Shown: one piece after another, positions 1-7,971 of the stretch | Layout of the letters: every line of letters begins with the position of its first letter | How positions within the stretch are numbered: position 1 is the stretch's first letter | Source: Maricaulis sp963975345 | GTDB lineage: Bacteria > Pseudomonadota > Alphaproteobacteria > Caulobacterales > Maricaulaceae | DNA length: 64,000 nt | Assembly: GCF_963975345.1 (NCBI RefSeq) | Contig: NZ_CAXBGE010000004.1 | Span: forward strand, 62,001-126,000 | Direction of reading: 5' to 3' | The notes under the pieces: model-generated | What the model was told of the DNA's origin: nothing | The model's database searches: none | The model's input: only the letters and a program-made list of their open reading frames with translations | Made by a program: the position numbers and the translations under genes

Positions 1-118
1 AGGCCAGTACTGATCGAATTCGAATTGGTGTAGCCATGGCTCAATTCTAGCAAAGCGAGACGGAGGTCAAAGCGAAAAAGCGCAGGCTCGTCGGCGTTCG
101 TCGCTGCCTATCCCCGCC
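1..118. other. Window-edge stretch with no supported gene
   Basis: This stretch lies downstream of the antitoxin gene, which reads leftwards. I see no ORF with a plausible start and no clear hairpin. It could hold the end of a gene that lies outside the window. Confidence 0.4.
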
Positions 119-418
119 TCAAGCCGCCTTGTGCGGCGTGATCGCCTCGATGATCGCGGCGCCGTGGTTCACTTGCGCCTCGGACAGATCCCGCAGCGCC
201 TGCAGATTGATCCAGTATTGCGGCGTGGTGCCGAAATAGCGCGCCAGTCGCAGGGCCATGTCACCATCGCAGCGCGCGCCCTCGAGCAGGCGGACGATGC
301 GCGACCGGGGCACGGCGAGCTGTTGCGCCAGGGTTGGCGCCTTGATGGCGAGTTCGTCCATGAATTCAGCCAGATGTTCGCCGACCGTATGGGTCGGGGT
401 CTTGAATGTATTGGTCAT
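119..418 (-). CDS. higA: HigA-type antitoxin, helix-turn-helix protein
   Basis: A 99-residue XRE-type DNA-binding antitoxin of the HigA (VapI) family. It is expected to neutralise the upstream toxin and repress their shared promoter. Visible marks are the N-terminal HTVGEHLAEFMDEL helix, the HTH core (LAQQLAVPRSRIVRLLEG) and the family signature ALRLARYFGTTPQYWINLQ. The start at 418 is chosen over the longer frame from 481 because it is the usual family N-terminus and has an AGGG-type ribosome site about 8 bases upstream. It follows the toxin gene after about 25 bases, in the toxin-first order typical of higBA. Confidence 0.88.
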   Translation of the reverse strand: MTNTFKTPTHTVGEHLAEFMDELAIKAPTLAQQLAVPRSRIVRLLEGARCDGDMALRLARYFGTTPQYWINLQALRDLSEAQVNHGAAIIEAITPHKAA

Positions 419-443
419 GATTGCCGCCCTTTCAACGCAAAAC

Positions 444-725
444 TCAATGATAATCTTCGAACCGCACTTCGTGGGCGTCATTGCCCCTGAAGGCGAATGT
501 CACCCGGAATTGGTCATTCACCGAAACCGACCAACGACCGGCCTGATCGCCGGTGAGGCGGTGCAATCGGTGCGATGGCGGGAAGCGCAAATCGCGGACT
601 GCATGTGCCGCATGAATCCGCTCCAGCAAACGCCGGGTCCGTGCCGCCAGCTCGGCCGGGAAGCCTTTCGGCACCTGACCTTCGAAGACTTGCCGTGTCC
701 GCTTGTCGGCCCAGCTTCGGATCAT
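444..725 (-). CDS. higB: HigB/RelE-family toxin
   Basis: A 93-residue RelE-superfamily mRNA interferase of the HigB type, expected to cut mRNA at the ribosome. The start is set at the internal methionine of MIRSWADKRTRQVFEG, the usual beginning of this family, rather than at 770. Conserved features are the central LRFPPSHRLHRLTGD stretch, the RWSVSVNDQFRVTF strands and the C-terminal EVRFEDYH, which is close to the family ending. It is the first gene of the pair and sits directly behind the operator-promoter at 749-777. Confidence 0.88.
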   Translation of the reverse strand: MIRSWADKRTRQVFEGQVPKGFPAELAARTRRLLERIHAAHAVRDLRFPPSHRLHRLTGDQAGRWSVSVNDQFRVTFAFRGNDAHEVRFEDYH

Positions 726-748
726 CCGTTGCGCTCCCGGTTGTGAGG

Positions 749-777
749 GGTGTACCGTTTGTCGGTACACAAGTCAA
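749..777 (-). promoter_or_regulatory. Promoter and palindromic operator of the higBA pair
   Basis: On the minus strand a TTGACT -35 (772-777) is followed after 17 bases by a TACACC -10 (749-754). The spacer is filled by a perfect 8-bp inverted repeat, GTGTACCG (750-757) and CGGTACAC (763-770), separated by 5 bases. A palindrome between -35 and -10 is the expected place for an autorepressing antitoxin. The -10 is only a partial consensus match. Protein binding is inferred. Confidence 0.6.
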
Positions 778-912
778 TTACTTTGTATCTCCTACCGGTA
801 CGTGGCGGAGTTTGTTGACCTCCCCCGCACGGGATCGCTCCCGCCAGTTTCCCGCTACCCACCTGTCCGCAACGCGCCTAGCTTTCCTTCAAGCAACATG
901 AAGGAAACGCCC

Positions 913-2061
913 ATGCGTACCCTGCTCGCCGCCGCGACCTCACTGGTCGCCCTGACCGCCGCCGCCCACGCCCAGCCTGATGGCTGGACAGATGCCGAAA
1001 TCGCCGGGCTCGATGCATCGATCCAGCAGCTGATGGCGGACCAGGAAGTCGTCGGGTTGGCTTATGCGCTCATCGACGCCGGCGAGGTCGAGCATGTTGC
1101 CTCGTTTGGCTATCGCAACCAGGAGCATGAATGGCCGCTTGAAACCGACACCATCATGTACGGCGCCTCGCTGACAAAGGCGGCCTTTGCCTATTACGTG
1201 CTGATGCTGGTCGATGAGGGCCGGCTTGATCTCGATACATCGATCGCGGACTACCTGCCGCGCCCGCTGCCGGACTATGAGGAGTGGGCCGATCTGGCCG
1301 ATCAGCCGCAATGGCGCGATCTGACGGCGCGGATCATCCTGTCCCAGGGAACCGGCTTCGCCAATTTTCGCTGGCTGGAGGAGGACGGTCGGCTGCAATT
1401 TCACTTCGCGCCCGGCGAACGCCAGACTTATTCCGCCGAAGGCTTCTACATTCTCCAGCACGTGATTGAGGAAGGTCTGGGCCTTGATTTGAAAGCGGAA
1501 ATGCAGACGCGCATCTTTGATCGCTTTGGCATGACCGACACCTCGATGCAGTGGCGCCCGGACTTCCGCGACAACCTCGCCGACGGCTATGCGATGGACG
1601 GCACGTTCGAGCCGCATGACGAGCGCTCAGGCGTCTCCGCTGCCGGCTCGATGGATACCAGCATCGCCGATCAGGCGCGGATGTGGGCCGGCTTCGTGAC
1701 CGGTGACGGGCTGAGCGAGGCGTCGCGCGATGAATTCATCGCGCCGTCGCAAGTCATTCGCTCACCTAGTCAATTTCCGACCATCACGACAGCGGAGGAC
1801 CCCCGCGCTGCGGCGATCGGGCTGTCGGGCGGGCTTGGCCTGATTGTCTATCACGACGAAAACGGGGTCTGGTTCGACAAGGGCGGGCATAATCCCTGGA
1901 CCGGCAATCGCGCCATTTGCCACGAGGAAACCCAGCGCTGCATCGTGCTGCTGGCCAATTCGGTACGCGCCGAGCTGATTTACCCGGCCATTGTCGAGCA
2001 GGCCATGGGACCAAATCCGGTGCCCTGGTGGTGGATCTATCCCGAGCAGTTTGTTGATTGA
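913..2061 (+). CDS. Secreted serine hydrolase, beta-lactamase/class C PBP family
   Basis: A 382-residue member of the serine beta-lactamase-like superfamily (class C beta-lactamase, esterase or D-aminopeptidase type). Residues 1-20 form a clear signal peptide (MRTLLAAATS... AHA^Q), so it is periplasmic or secreted. The nucleophile motif is S86-L-T-K89 in YGASLTKAAF, and a second-motif tyrosine is seen in QTYSAEGFYIL. The start at 913 is preferred to 898 because AAGGAA lies 6-7 bases upstream of it. The substrate cannot be told: members include esterases and peptidases as well as lactamases, and none of the resistance-type signatures is obvious. Confidence 0.82.
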   Translation: MRTLLAAATSLVALTAAAHAQPDGWTDAEIAGLDASIQQLMADQEVVGLAYALIDAGEVEHVASFGYRNQEHEWPLETDTIMYGASLTKAAFAYYVLMLVDEGRLDLDTSIADYLPRPLPDYEEWADLADQPQWRDLTARIILSQGTGFANFRWLEEDGRLQFHFAPGERQTYSAEGFYILQHVIEEGLGLDLKAEMQTRIFDRFGMTDTSMQWRPDFRDNLADGYAMDGTFEPHDERSGVSAAGSMDTSIADQARMWAGFVTGDGLSEASRDEFIAPSQVIRSPSQFPTITTAEDPRAAAIGLSGGLGLIVYHDENGVWFDKGGHNPWTGNRAICHEETQRCIVLLANSVRAELIYPAIVEQAMGPNPVPWWWIYPEQFVD

Positions 2062-2169
2062 TCTGGGGTTATCGTCTTGAGGCAGGCAATTGATCGCGCG
2101 CCGGGATGACAATCGGAGGCCGGCCTAATAGAACTGCCCCCAACGAATCCCGCCCCAGGAGCCCCCGCC

Positions 2170-3372
2170 ATGTCCGCCGCTTTCTATTCCGACCTGACCG
2201 AAGAACTCGCCCGTATCGACGCCGATGGGCTCTACAAGCGCGAGCGGATCATCACCTCGGAGCAATTCTCCGAAATCGATGTGACGGCGGACGGTACCAG
2301 CCATCACGTCATCAATTTCTGCGCCAATAATTATCTCGGCCTCGCCAACCGACCCGAGCTGATCCAGGCCGCGAAGGATACGCTCGACAGCCACGGCTTC
2401 GGCCTCGCCTCGGTGCGTTTCATTTGCGGCACCCAGGACATCCACAAACAGCTCGAAGCCAAGATCGCCGCCTTCACCGGCTGCGAGGATGCGATCCTTT
2501 ATGCGGCGGCCTTTGATGCAAATGGCGGCGTGTTCGAACCCCTGCTGGGCGCAGAGGACGCGATCATTTCCGACGCGCTCAATCATGCCTCGATCATTGA
2601 CGGCGTGCGTCTGTGCAAGGCGAAACGCTATCGCTATGCCAATTCCGACATGAGCGACTTGGAAGTCCAGCTCAAGCAGGCGAAGGCCGATGGCTGCCGC
2701 CACGTCCTGATCGTCACCGATGGCGTGTTCTCGATGGATGGCTATATCGCCAAACTGGCCGAGATCGTCGCCCTGGCGAAGAAATATGATGCCCTGACCA
2801 TGGTCGATGATTGCCATTCGCATGGCTTCATGGGTGCCAAGGGGCGCGGCACGCCGGAGCATTGCGGCGTGTTCGGCCAGATCGACATCATCACCGGCAC
2901 GCTCGGCAAGGCGCTGGGCGGAGCGATGGGCGGGTTTACCGCGGCGCGCCAGGAAGTGATCGACATGCTGCGCCAACGCTCGCGGCCCTATCTCTTCTCC
3001 AATTCGCTGGCGCCAGCGATTGTCGGCGCCTCACTCAAGGCGCTCGACATGGTCGCCGAGGGTGATGCCCTGCGCGCCCGCCTGTTCGACAATGCCAAGC
3101 GTTTCCGGGCCGGCATGTCAGCGGCCGGATTCGACCTCCTGGAGGGCGAACACCCGATCATTCCGGTCATGCTCGGCGATGCCAAACTGGCCCAGCAAAT
3201 GGCCACCAAGCTGATGGGCGAGGGCGTCTATGTCACCGGCTTCTTCTTCCCGGTCGTCCCCAAGGGCAAGGCCCGCATCCGCACCCAGATGAGCGCTGCC
3301 CACACCCCGGAAATGATCGATCGCGCCGTGGCGGCCTTCACCAAGGTTGGCAAGGAGCTGGGGGTCATCTAG
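2170..3372 (+). CDS. kbl: Glycine C-acetyltransferase (2-amino-3-ketobutyrate CoA ligase)
   Basis: A 400-residue PLP enzyme that cleaves 2-amino-3-oxobutyrate with CoA to glycine and acetyl-CoA, the second step of threonine breakdown after Tdh. It belongs to the alpha-oxoamine synthase family. The PLP lysine is in TGTLGKALGGAMGGF, and typical blocks are FCANNYLGLANRPE, FICGTQDIHKQLE and DDCHSHGFMGAKGRG. CAGGAG precedes the start. Its usual partner tdh is about 3.5 kb downstream with four genes in between, an uncommon spacing. It is a distant paralogue of the ALA synthase at 59.2 kb, from which the Kbl-type blocks separate it. Confidence 0.96.
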   Translation: MSAAFYSDLTEELARIDADGLYKRERIITSEQFSEIDVTADGTSHHVINFCANNYLGLANRPELIQAAKDTLDSHGFGLASVRFICGTQDIHKQLEAKIAAFTGCEDAILYAAAFDANGGVFEPLLGAEDAIISDALNHASIIDGVRLCKAKRYRYANSDMSDLEVQLKQAKADGCRHVLIVTDGVFSMDGYIAKLAEIVALAKKYDALTMVDDCHSHGFMGAKGRGTPEHCGVFGQIDIITGTLGKALGGAMGGFTAARQEVIDMLRQRSRPYLFSNSLAPAIVGASLKALDMVAEGDALRARLFDNAKRFRAGMSAAGFDLLEGEHPIIPVMLGDAKLAQQMATKLMGEGVYVTGFFFPVVPKGKARIRTQMSAAHTPEMIDRAVAAFTKVGKELGVI

Positions 3373-3378
3373 CGCCAA

Positions 3379-3405
3379 GGGACATGTACCTTTGGTACGT
3401 GTCCC
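3379..3405. repeat. Strong 12-bp hairpin after kbl
   Basis: GGGACATGTACC (3379-3390) pairs with GGTACGTGTCCC (3394-3405) around a TTT loop, with one T-G wobble. It begins 6 bases after the kbl stop. No T-tract follows, so it is not a canonical intrinsic terminator. It may be a REP-like palindrome or an mRNA 3'-end stabiliser. Confidence 0.6.
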
Positions 3406-3442
3406 GACCCGGAAACCCAGCACCCACCCCGGAGCCCACACC

Positions 3443-3883
3443 ATGCAAGTCACCAACGAAGTCCTCCCCACCGATCCCAAACAGATCGACGAAATGATGC
3501 AGCCCGGTCCTGCCGGGCCGGTCTTCATGGTCAATATGTTGAAATTCAAGGATAAGGCCGAATATGCCGACGGGCGCGAGTGCGCGCTGACCGGGCGCGA
3601 GGCCTATAATATTTACGGCAAGGCGATCATGAAAGTCCTGCCGGAGTTTGGCGGCAAGCTGGTCTTCGTGGGCAACACCACCTTCCTCGCCCTCGGCCAG
3701 GTCGAGGAGCTCTGGGAGGAGGTGGCGATCATCATGTATCCTGATCGCGCCGCGCTTTTGCGCATGTCGATGGCGCCGGCTTGGCAGGACATCGCGGTGC
3801 ACCGCGAGGCCGGCCTCAAGGGTCAGCTCAATATCGAGACGGTGATGCCGCCGGCCCTGCTGGCGGGGCTCGCCAAGGGGTGA
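3443..3883 (+). CDS. DUF1330-like small protein
   Basis: A 146-residue protein that appears to hold a DUF1330/dimeric alpha-beta barrel-type domain. The pattern is FMVNMLKFKDKAEY near residue 30, GREAYNIYGKAIMKVLPEFGGKLVFVG in the middle, and WEEVAIIMYPDRAALLRM towards the C-terminus. No signal peptide or membrane segment is seen. The start at 3443 is chosen because the upstream frame would run through the hairpin after kbl. The biochemical function of the family is unknown. It may be co-transcribed with kbl, but the hairpin between them argues for partial uncoupling. Confidence 0.75.
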   Translation: MQVTNEVLPTDPKQIDEMMQPGPAGPVFMVNMLKFKDKAEYADGRECALTGREAYNIYGKAIMKVLPEFGGKLVFVGNTTFLALGQVEELWEEVAIIMYPDRAALLRMSMAPAWQDIAVHREAGLKGQLNIETVMPPALLAGLAKG

Positions 3884-3954
3884 GGCCGCGCCTGCGATCC
3901 TGTTGACACCGTCTTGTGGCTCGGGGATGGAAGAGGGGCGGCGGAGGGGACTGA

Positions 3955-5064
3955 ATGGCTTTCGAGACAGACGCGATCATCATTGGGGCTGGCGCTGTCG
4001 GTTTGGCGACTGGCCGGGCCTTTGCGCTGCGCGGGCATGAGACCCTGGTGCTGGAGGCCGAGGCGGCTATCGGGCAGGGCATTTCGGCGCGCAATTCCGA
4101 AGTCATTCATGCCGGGCTCTACTATCCGACAGGTTCGCTGAAAGCACGGCTCTGCGTGGTTGGACGGCAATTGCTCTACGCCTATCTCGACAAATACCAC
4201 ATCGCGCATGAGCGCTGCGGCAAGCTGGTCGTGGCGACCCGGCCGCACGAGGCGGCACGGCTCGAAGCGATTCTGAAGCAGGCGCAGGAAAATGGCGTTG
4301 AAGGCCTGCAACGCCTCAGCGGTGAGCAGGCGCGGGCGCTGGAACACGAGCTCAATGCCACAGCGGCGATCCTCTCACCCTTGAGCGGTGTGATGGACAG
4401 CCATGGCTATATGGCCAATCTGGCGGGTGAAATCTCGGCGCTGGGCGGGGCGGTGGTGGTCAATACACCCTTTGCCGGCGCAACACCGCTCGAGGGCGGC
4501 GGCTTCGTGGTCCGCACCGCCGGTGAGGCGGCGACGGAAGTGACGACGCGTTATCTCGTCATCGCCGCCGGCCTCGGGGCCCAGGCTGCCGCTGCCACGG
4601 TCGAGACCTTTCCGGCCGCGCAAATCCCGGCCCTGCATTATGGCAAGGGCGTCTATTTCACCTGTGCCGGCAAGGCGCCGTTCAAACACCTGGTCTATCC
4701 GCTGCCGATTCCCGGCGCGCTGGGCACGCATTATCGGCGTGACCTCGGCGGTCAGATGCGGTTCGGCCCCGATCTCGATTTCGTTGATGCGCTTGATTAC
4801 AGCGTTGATCCGGCGCGCGCCGCGGCCTTCTACGACACGATCCGCCGCTTCTGGCCCGGCCTCAAGGATGAGGCGTTGGTGCCGGATTATGCCGGCATTC
4901 GCCCCAAGCTGCACGGGCCGGGCGAACTACAGACCGATTTTCGCATCGATGGCTCCGATGCCCACGGCCTCGCCGGCCTGATCGCCCTGTTCGGGATTGA
5001 AAGCCCGGGCCTGACCTCTTCGCTGGCGATTGGTGATGAGGTTGTGCGGCGTCTGGTAGATTGA
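3955..5064 (+). CDS. FAD-dependent oxidoreductase, L-2-hydroxyglutarate dehydrogenase (LhgO)-like
   Basis: A 369-residue DAO-family flavoprotein. The N-terminal FAD-binding Rossmann motif is IIIGAGAVGLATGRAFALRG, followed by LEAEAAIGQGISARNSEVIHAGLYYPTGSLKARLC, which is characteristic of the LhgO/L2HGDH group (the NSxVIHAGIYY block). The C-terminus has YAGIRPKLHGPG and FGIESPGLTSSLAIG, also family hallmarks. The expected reaction is oxidation of L-2-hydroxyglutarate to 2-oxoglutarate, passing electrons to the quinone pool or oxygen. A GGAGGGG ribosome site precedes the start. No hydroxyglutarate-producing gene lies beside it, so the exact substrate is inferred. Confidence 0.85.
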   Translation: MAFETDAIIIGAGAVGLATGRAFALRGHETLVLEAEAAIGQGISARNSEVIHAGLYYPTGSLKARLCVVGRQLLYAYLDKYHIAHERCGKLVVATRPHEAARLEAILKQAQENGVEGLQRLSGEQARALEHELNATAAILSPLSGVMDSHGYMANLAGEISALGGAVVVNTPFAGATPLEGGGFVVRTAGEAATEVTTRYLVIAAGLGAQAAAATVETFPAAQIPALHYGKGVYFTCAGKAPFKHLVYPLPIPGALGTHYRRDLGGQMRFGPDLDFVDALDYSVDPARAAAFYDTIRRFWPGLKDEALVPDYAGIRPKLHGPGELQTDFRIDGSDAHGLAGLIALFGIESPGLTSSLAIGDEVVRRLVD

Positions 5065-5081
5065 GGGCTTGAGGCCGCCCG

Positions 5082-6035
5082 CTAGTGGTCCGGCGACGAG
5101 AAGACGTGGCGCTCTTCCAGGAAGGCCTCGATTTGCGCCTCTTCGATTGCCCTGTGGGTGAGCGTGGCCGGCTCGATGCCAGCTTGCACAGCCAGGGCGC
5201 CGACTTGACCCTGACGGGTCATCAAGGTCTCTGGTTCAATCGCCGCGATCGAGTCGGCATAGGCCTCGTCAGGGCTGATCAGCGTCCAGCCAGCCGCGCG
5301 CAGGGCTACGATCAACTCGTCGATAAACTCCGCTGCCAGATCGTTTTCGTGCAGCAGGATCACATGGGCCGGCGAACGCCCAAGGGCCGTCAGGGCCTGC
5401 GCGTCATAGAAGTCCACCGCGCCCAGGATGATCTCGACATAAGCCGCGCCGAGCGCTGCCTGATCGACCTGCCGCCCGGAGCGCACCGCCGCCTGCCAAA
5501 GGCTTTCGATATACCAGTCGTAATCATCAACCGTGACATAGCCATTGCGCAGACCGCGCTCGGTCAGAGCTGCGCGCACGGCATCACGCTTTTCGAGCGG
5601 TGTGCCCTGATCCAGATAGGGGAAACGAAACCAGGGGCGTCGGTTGGGCAGTCCATCCAGCCGCGTCTCCGCGAGATCAATCTCGGCGATATAGGCGTCG
5701 GCGTCGGTTCGGCTCAGCCATGGGTGGCTATTGGTGTGATTGGCGATGAGATGGCCAGCGTCTGCATAAGCTCTGATGCGGGACCGGCCCTCCTCGGTAT
5801 CAAGCCCCTCGGTCTTGACGAAGAAGACGACGGGCGGCGCGTTCACGGCGCGCAGGCTTGCGAGCAGGACCTCGGCGCGTTCGGTGCCGGAATAGAGCGG
5901 ACCGGGTCCGCGCGGCGCGTCGTCGAAGGAGAGGGCGATCCGGCCGCGTGGTGTGGGCTCCTGAGCTGCTGCGATGGGGCCCAGGCCCGCCATCAGCGCC
6001 AATCCGAACATGACAACTCTCACGCCACACCTCAT
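5082..6035 (-). CDS. Secreted polysaccharide deacetylase (NodB-type, CE4)
   Basis: A 317-residue exported carbohydrate esterase family 4 protein. A signal peptide is seen in MRCGVRVVMFGLALMAGLGP followed by IAAAQ. NodB motifs are present in order: SFDDAP (catalytic base and metal Asp), HTNSH (metal-binding His pair), RFPYL (RxPY) and LLHEND (motif 5). The likely role is removal of N- or O-acetyl groups from a peptidoglycan or surface glycan. A start at 6071 would only lengthen the signal peptide n-region, and neither start has a strong ribosome site. It lies convergent to the flavoprotein gene and divergent from the membrane protein at 6205. Confidence 0.86.
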   Translation of the reverse strand: MRCGVRVVMFGLALMAGLGPIAAAQEPTPRGRIALSFDDAPRGPGPLYSGTERAEVLLASLRAVNAPPVVFFVKTEGLDTEEGRSRIRAYADAGHLIANHTNSHPWLSRTDADAYIAEIDLAETRLDGLPNRRPWFRFPYLDQGTPLEKRDAVRAALTERGLRNGYVTVDDYDWYIESLWQAAVRSGRQVDQAALGAAYVEIILGAVDFYDAQALTALGRSPAHVILLHENDLAAEFIDELIVALRAAGWTLISPDEAYADSIAAIEPETLMTRQGQVGALAVQAGIEPATLTHRAIEEAQIEAFLEERHVFSSPDH

Positions 6036-6204
6036 TGCAGTCTGGAACCTTCGCTCTGCCCCCAGCCTCATGCAAGCGGCGCCCGGTTCATGCTTGAGTA
6101 TATCGGAAGTCCAGGAAAAGCCCACTGACGTGCCATCGCCCTTGACCTTGCCCGCCCGCTGCGGCCTGATCCGGTGCGGAACAATCGGGCGGAGATAAAG
6201 CTCT

Positions 6205-6942
6205 ATGCGTGCATCGAATTTGGCCTTCATCGCAGCGATTTTGGCTGCCGTCGCGACGCTGGTCTTCCCGATCCTGTTCGGCTCGGCGCCTGATCTCGGT
6301 GCGGCGCCGATGGCGGCCGGGTTCAAAACCCCGATCCTGGCGCTCGAATTTGCCCGTTCGGCCGATGAGCTCACCTTCTTGCAGGGCGATTCGGCGGCCG
6401 GGCTGCGCGCCTTCCTGGTCCATACCCAATCGCTCGACCGCTTCTTCCCACTCGCCTATGCCGGCATGGCGGCGCTGTTCTTTCTCGCGCTCGGCCTGCG
6501 ACGCCCTGGGCGCTGGCTGGCTTGGGCTGCCCTTGCGGTCGCGGTGGTCACCATCGGTGCCGATTGGGCCGAAAATGCCGTGCTCAACCGGCTGTTGGCG
6601 GAGATATCCGCCGGTGATGCGCCGCGCGCCGGACTGCTGGCCGCTCTGCACGGGCATACCTGGATCAAGTGGGGGCTGATTGGCCTTTATGCGGCCCTGT
6701 TCAGCGTCTTGATGTGGCAGGACAAGCGGCGCCTGCTGGCGATCCCCAGCATAATCGCGGCCCTCGCAATCGGCGCGACCTGGCTGAGCGGGTCCAATGG
6801 TCAGGTCGCTGAAATCATGAGCACGCTGCTCATTCCTTTCATGCTGACTTTCCCTCTGGCGGCGGTGCTGTATCTTCGCGACAAATCTGCGCCGTCACCG
6901 ACAGACGCGTCGCAACATCACGAGCGCGAGGAAACGCCATGA
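6205..6942 (+). CDS. Multi-pass membrane protein, unknown
   Basis: A 245-residue protein with hydrophobic segments near residues 5-25, 82-98, 105-122, 152-168, 177-190 and 200-220, suggesting 5-6 transmembrane helices with long loops after the first. I do not recognise the family. A GGAG box lies 10 bases upstream of the start. Its stop overlaps the tdh start as ATGA, so translation is probably coupled to tdh, but the protein itself gives no hint of a threonine-related role. Confidence 0.7.
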   Translation: MRASNLAFIAAILAAVATLVFPILFGSAPDLGAAPMAAGFKTPILALEFARSADELTFLQGDSAAGLRAFLVHTQSLDRFFPLAYAGMAALFFLALGLRRPGRWLAWAALAVAVVTIGADWAENAVLNRLLAEISAGDAPRAGLLAALHGHTWIKWGLIGLYAALFSVLMWQDKRRLLAIPSIIAALAIGATWLSGSNGQVAEIMSTLLIPFMLTFPLAAVLYLRDKSAPSPTDASQHHEREETP

Positions 6943-7967
6943 AGGCCCTGGTCAAGGCAAAGCCCGAAGAAGGCATTTGGATGCAGGACGTGCCGATGCC
7001 GAAAATCGGCCCGGACGATGTGCTGATCAAGATCCATAAAACCGCGATCTGCGGCACCGATATCCATATCTATAACTGGGACGATTGGGCCGCCAAGAAT
7101 GTGCCGACACCGATGGTGGTCGGGCATGAATATTCCGGCGAGATCGTCGACCGGGGTGCCAATGTGAAACGCGTCGAGATCGGCCAGCGCGTCTCGGGCG
7201 AGGGCCATGTTGTCGGCACTTTGTCGCGCGCCGCACGCGCCGGCCGTTTCCATCTCGATCCCGATACCCAAGGTGTCGGCGTCAATATTCCCGGCGCTTT
7301 CGCCGAATATCTCGCTCTGCCAGCCTTCAATGTCGTCAAACTGCCCGAGGAAGTGACCGACGAGCTCGGCGCGATTCTCGATCCGCTCGGCAATGCGGTA
7401 CACACGGCGCTGCAGTTCGATCTGGTTGGTGAAGACGTGCTCGTTACCGGCGCTGGCCCGATCGGCATTATGGCCGCCGCCATCGCACGCCATGTCGGCG
7501 CGCGCCATGTCGTGCTGACCGACATCAATACTCACCGCCTGCACCTGGCCAGCCAGGTCGTGCCACGCGTCCACACCGTCAATGTCGCCGAGATTGGCCT
7601 GAAAGAAGTGATGGCCGAGCTTGGCATGAGCGAAGGCTTTGATGTCGGGCTGGAAATGTCCGGCGCACCGACGGCCATCGGCGCGATGCTGGACGCGATG
7701 GTGATGGGCGGCAAGATCGCCATGCTCGGTCTGCCGTCCAAGCCGATCCCGGTTGATTTTGGCTCGCTAGTCTTGAAGGCGATCACACTGAAGGGCGTCT
7801 ATGGCCGCGAAATGTTCGAGACCTGGTACAAGATGATCGCGATGCTCGAAAGCGGGCTCGACGTCAGCCGCGTGATCACTCACCGCTATTCAGCGGATGA
7901 GTTCCAGAAGGGGTTTGACGCCATGCGTTCGGGCAAGTCTGGCAAGGTCATCCTGGACTGGAGCTGA
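6939..7967 (+). CDS. tdh: L-threonine 3-dehydrogenase, lacking structural-zinc cysteines
   Basis: A 342-residue zinc medium-chain dehydrogenase that oxidises L-threonine with NAD+ to 2-amino-3-oxobutyrate, which Kbl then cleaves. Catalytic-zinc residues are visible in AICGTDIHIYNWDDW and VGHEYSGEI. The NAD fold follows (VLVTGAGPIGIMAAAIARH). The length is that of the family. The odd point is the lobe around residue 90: the usual four-cysteine structural-zinc loop (CGHCRNCRxGRxHLC in well-known Tdh) reads VVGTLSRAARAGRFHLD here, so all four cysteines are gone while the flanks (VSGEGH, GVGVN) are kept. Activity towards threonine is inferred from overall similarity and from kbl nearby. Confidence 0.93.
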   Translation: MKALVKAKPEEGIWMQDVPMPKIGPDDVLIKIHKTAICGTDIHIYNWDDWAAKNVPTPMVVGHEYSGEIVDRGANVKRVEIGQRVSGEGHVVGTLSRAARAGRFHLDPDTQGVGVNIPGAFAEYLALPAFNVVKLPEEVTDELGAILDPLGNAVHTALQFDLVGEDVLVTGAGPIGIMAAAIARHVGARHVVLTDINTHRLHLASQVVPRVHTVNVAEIGLKEVMAELGMSEGFDVGLEMSGAPTAIGAMLDAMVMGGKIAMLGLPSKPIPVDFGSLVLKAITLKGVYGREMFETWYKMIAMLESGLDVSRVITHRYSADEFQKGFDAMRSGKSGKVILDWS

Positions 7968-7971
7968 GCCC

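Noticed and set aside
2125..2976. 283-codon minus-strand ORF opposite kbl
   Set aside because: It is antisense to a certain gene; high-GC third-position bias makes such long shadow frames common here.
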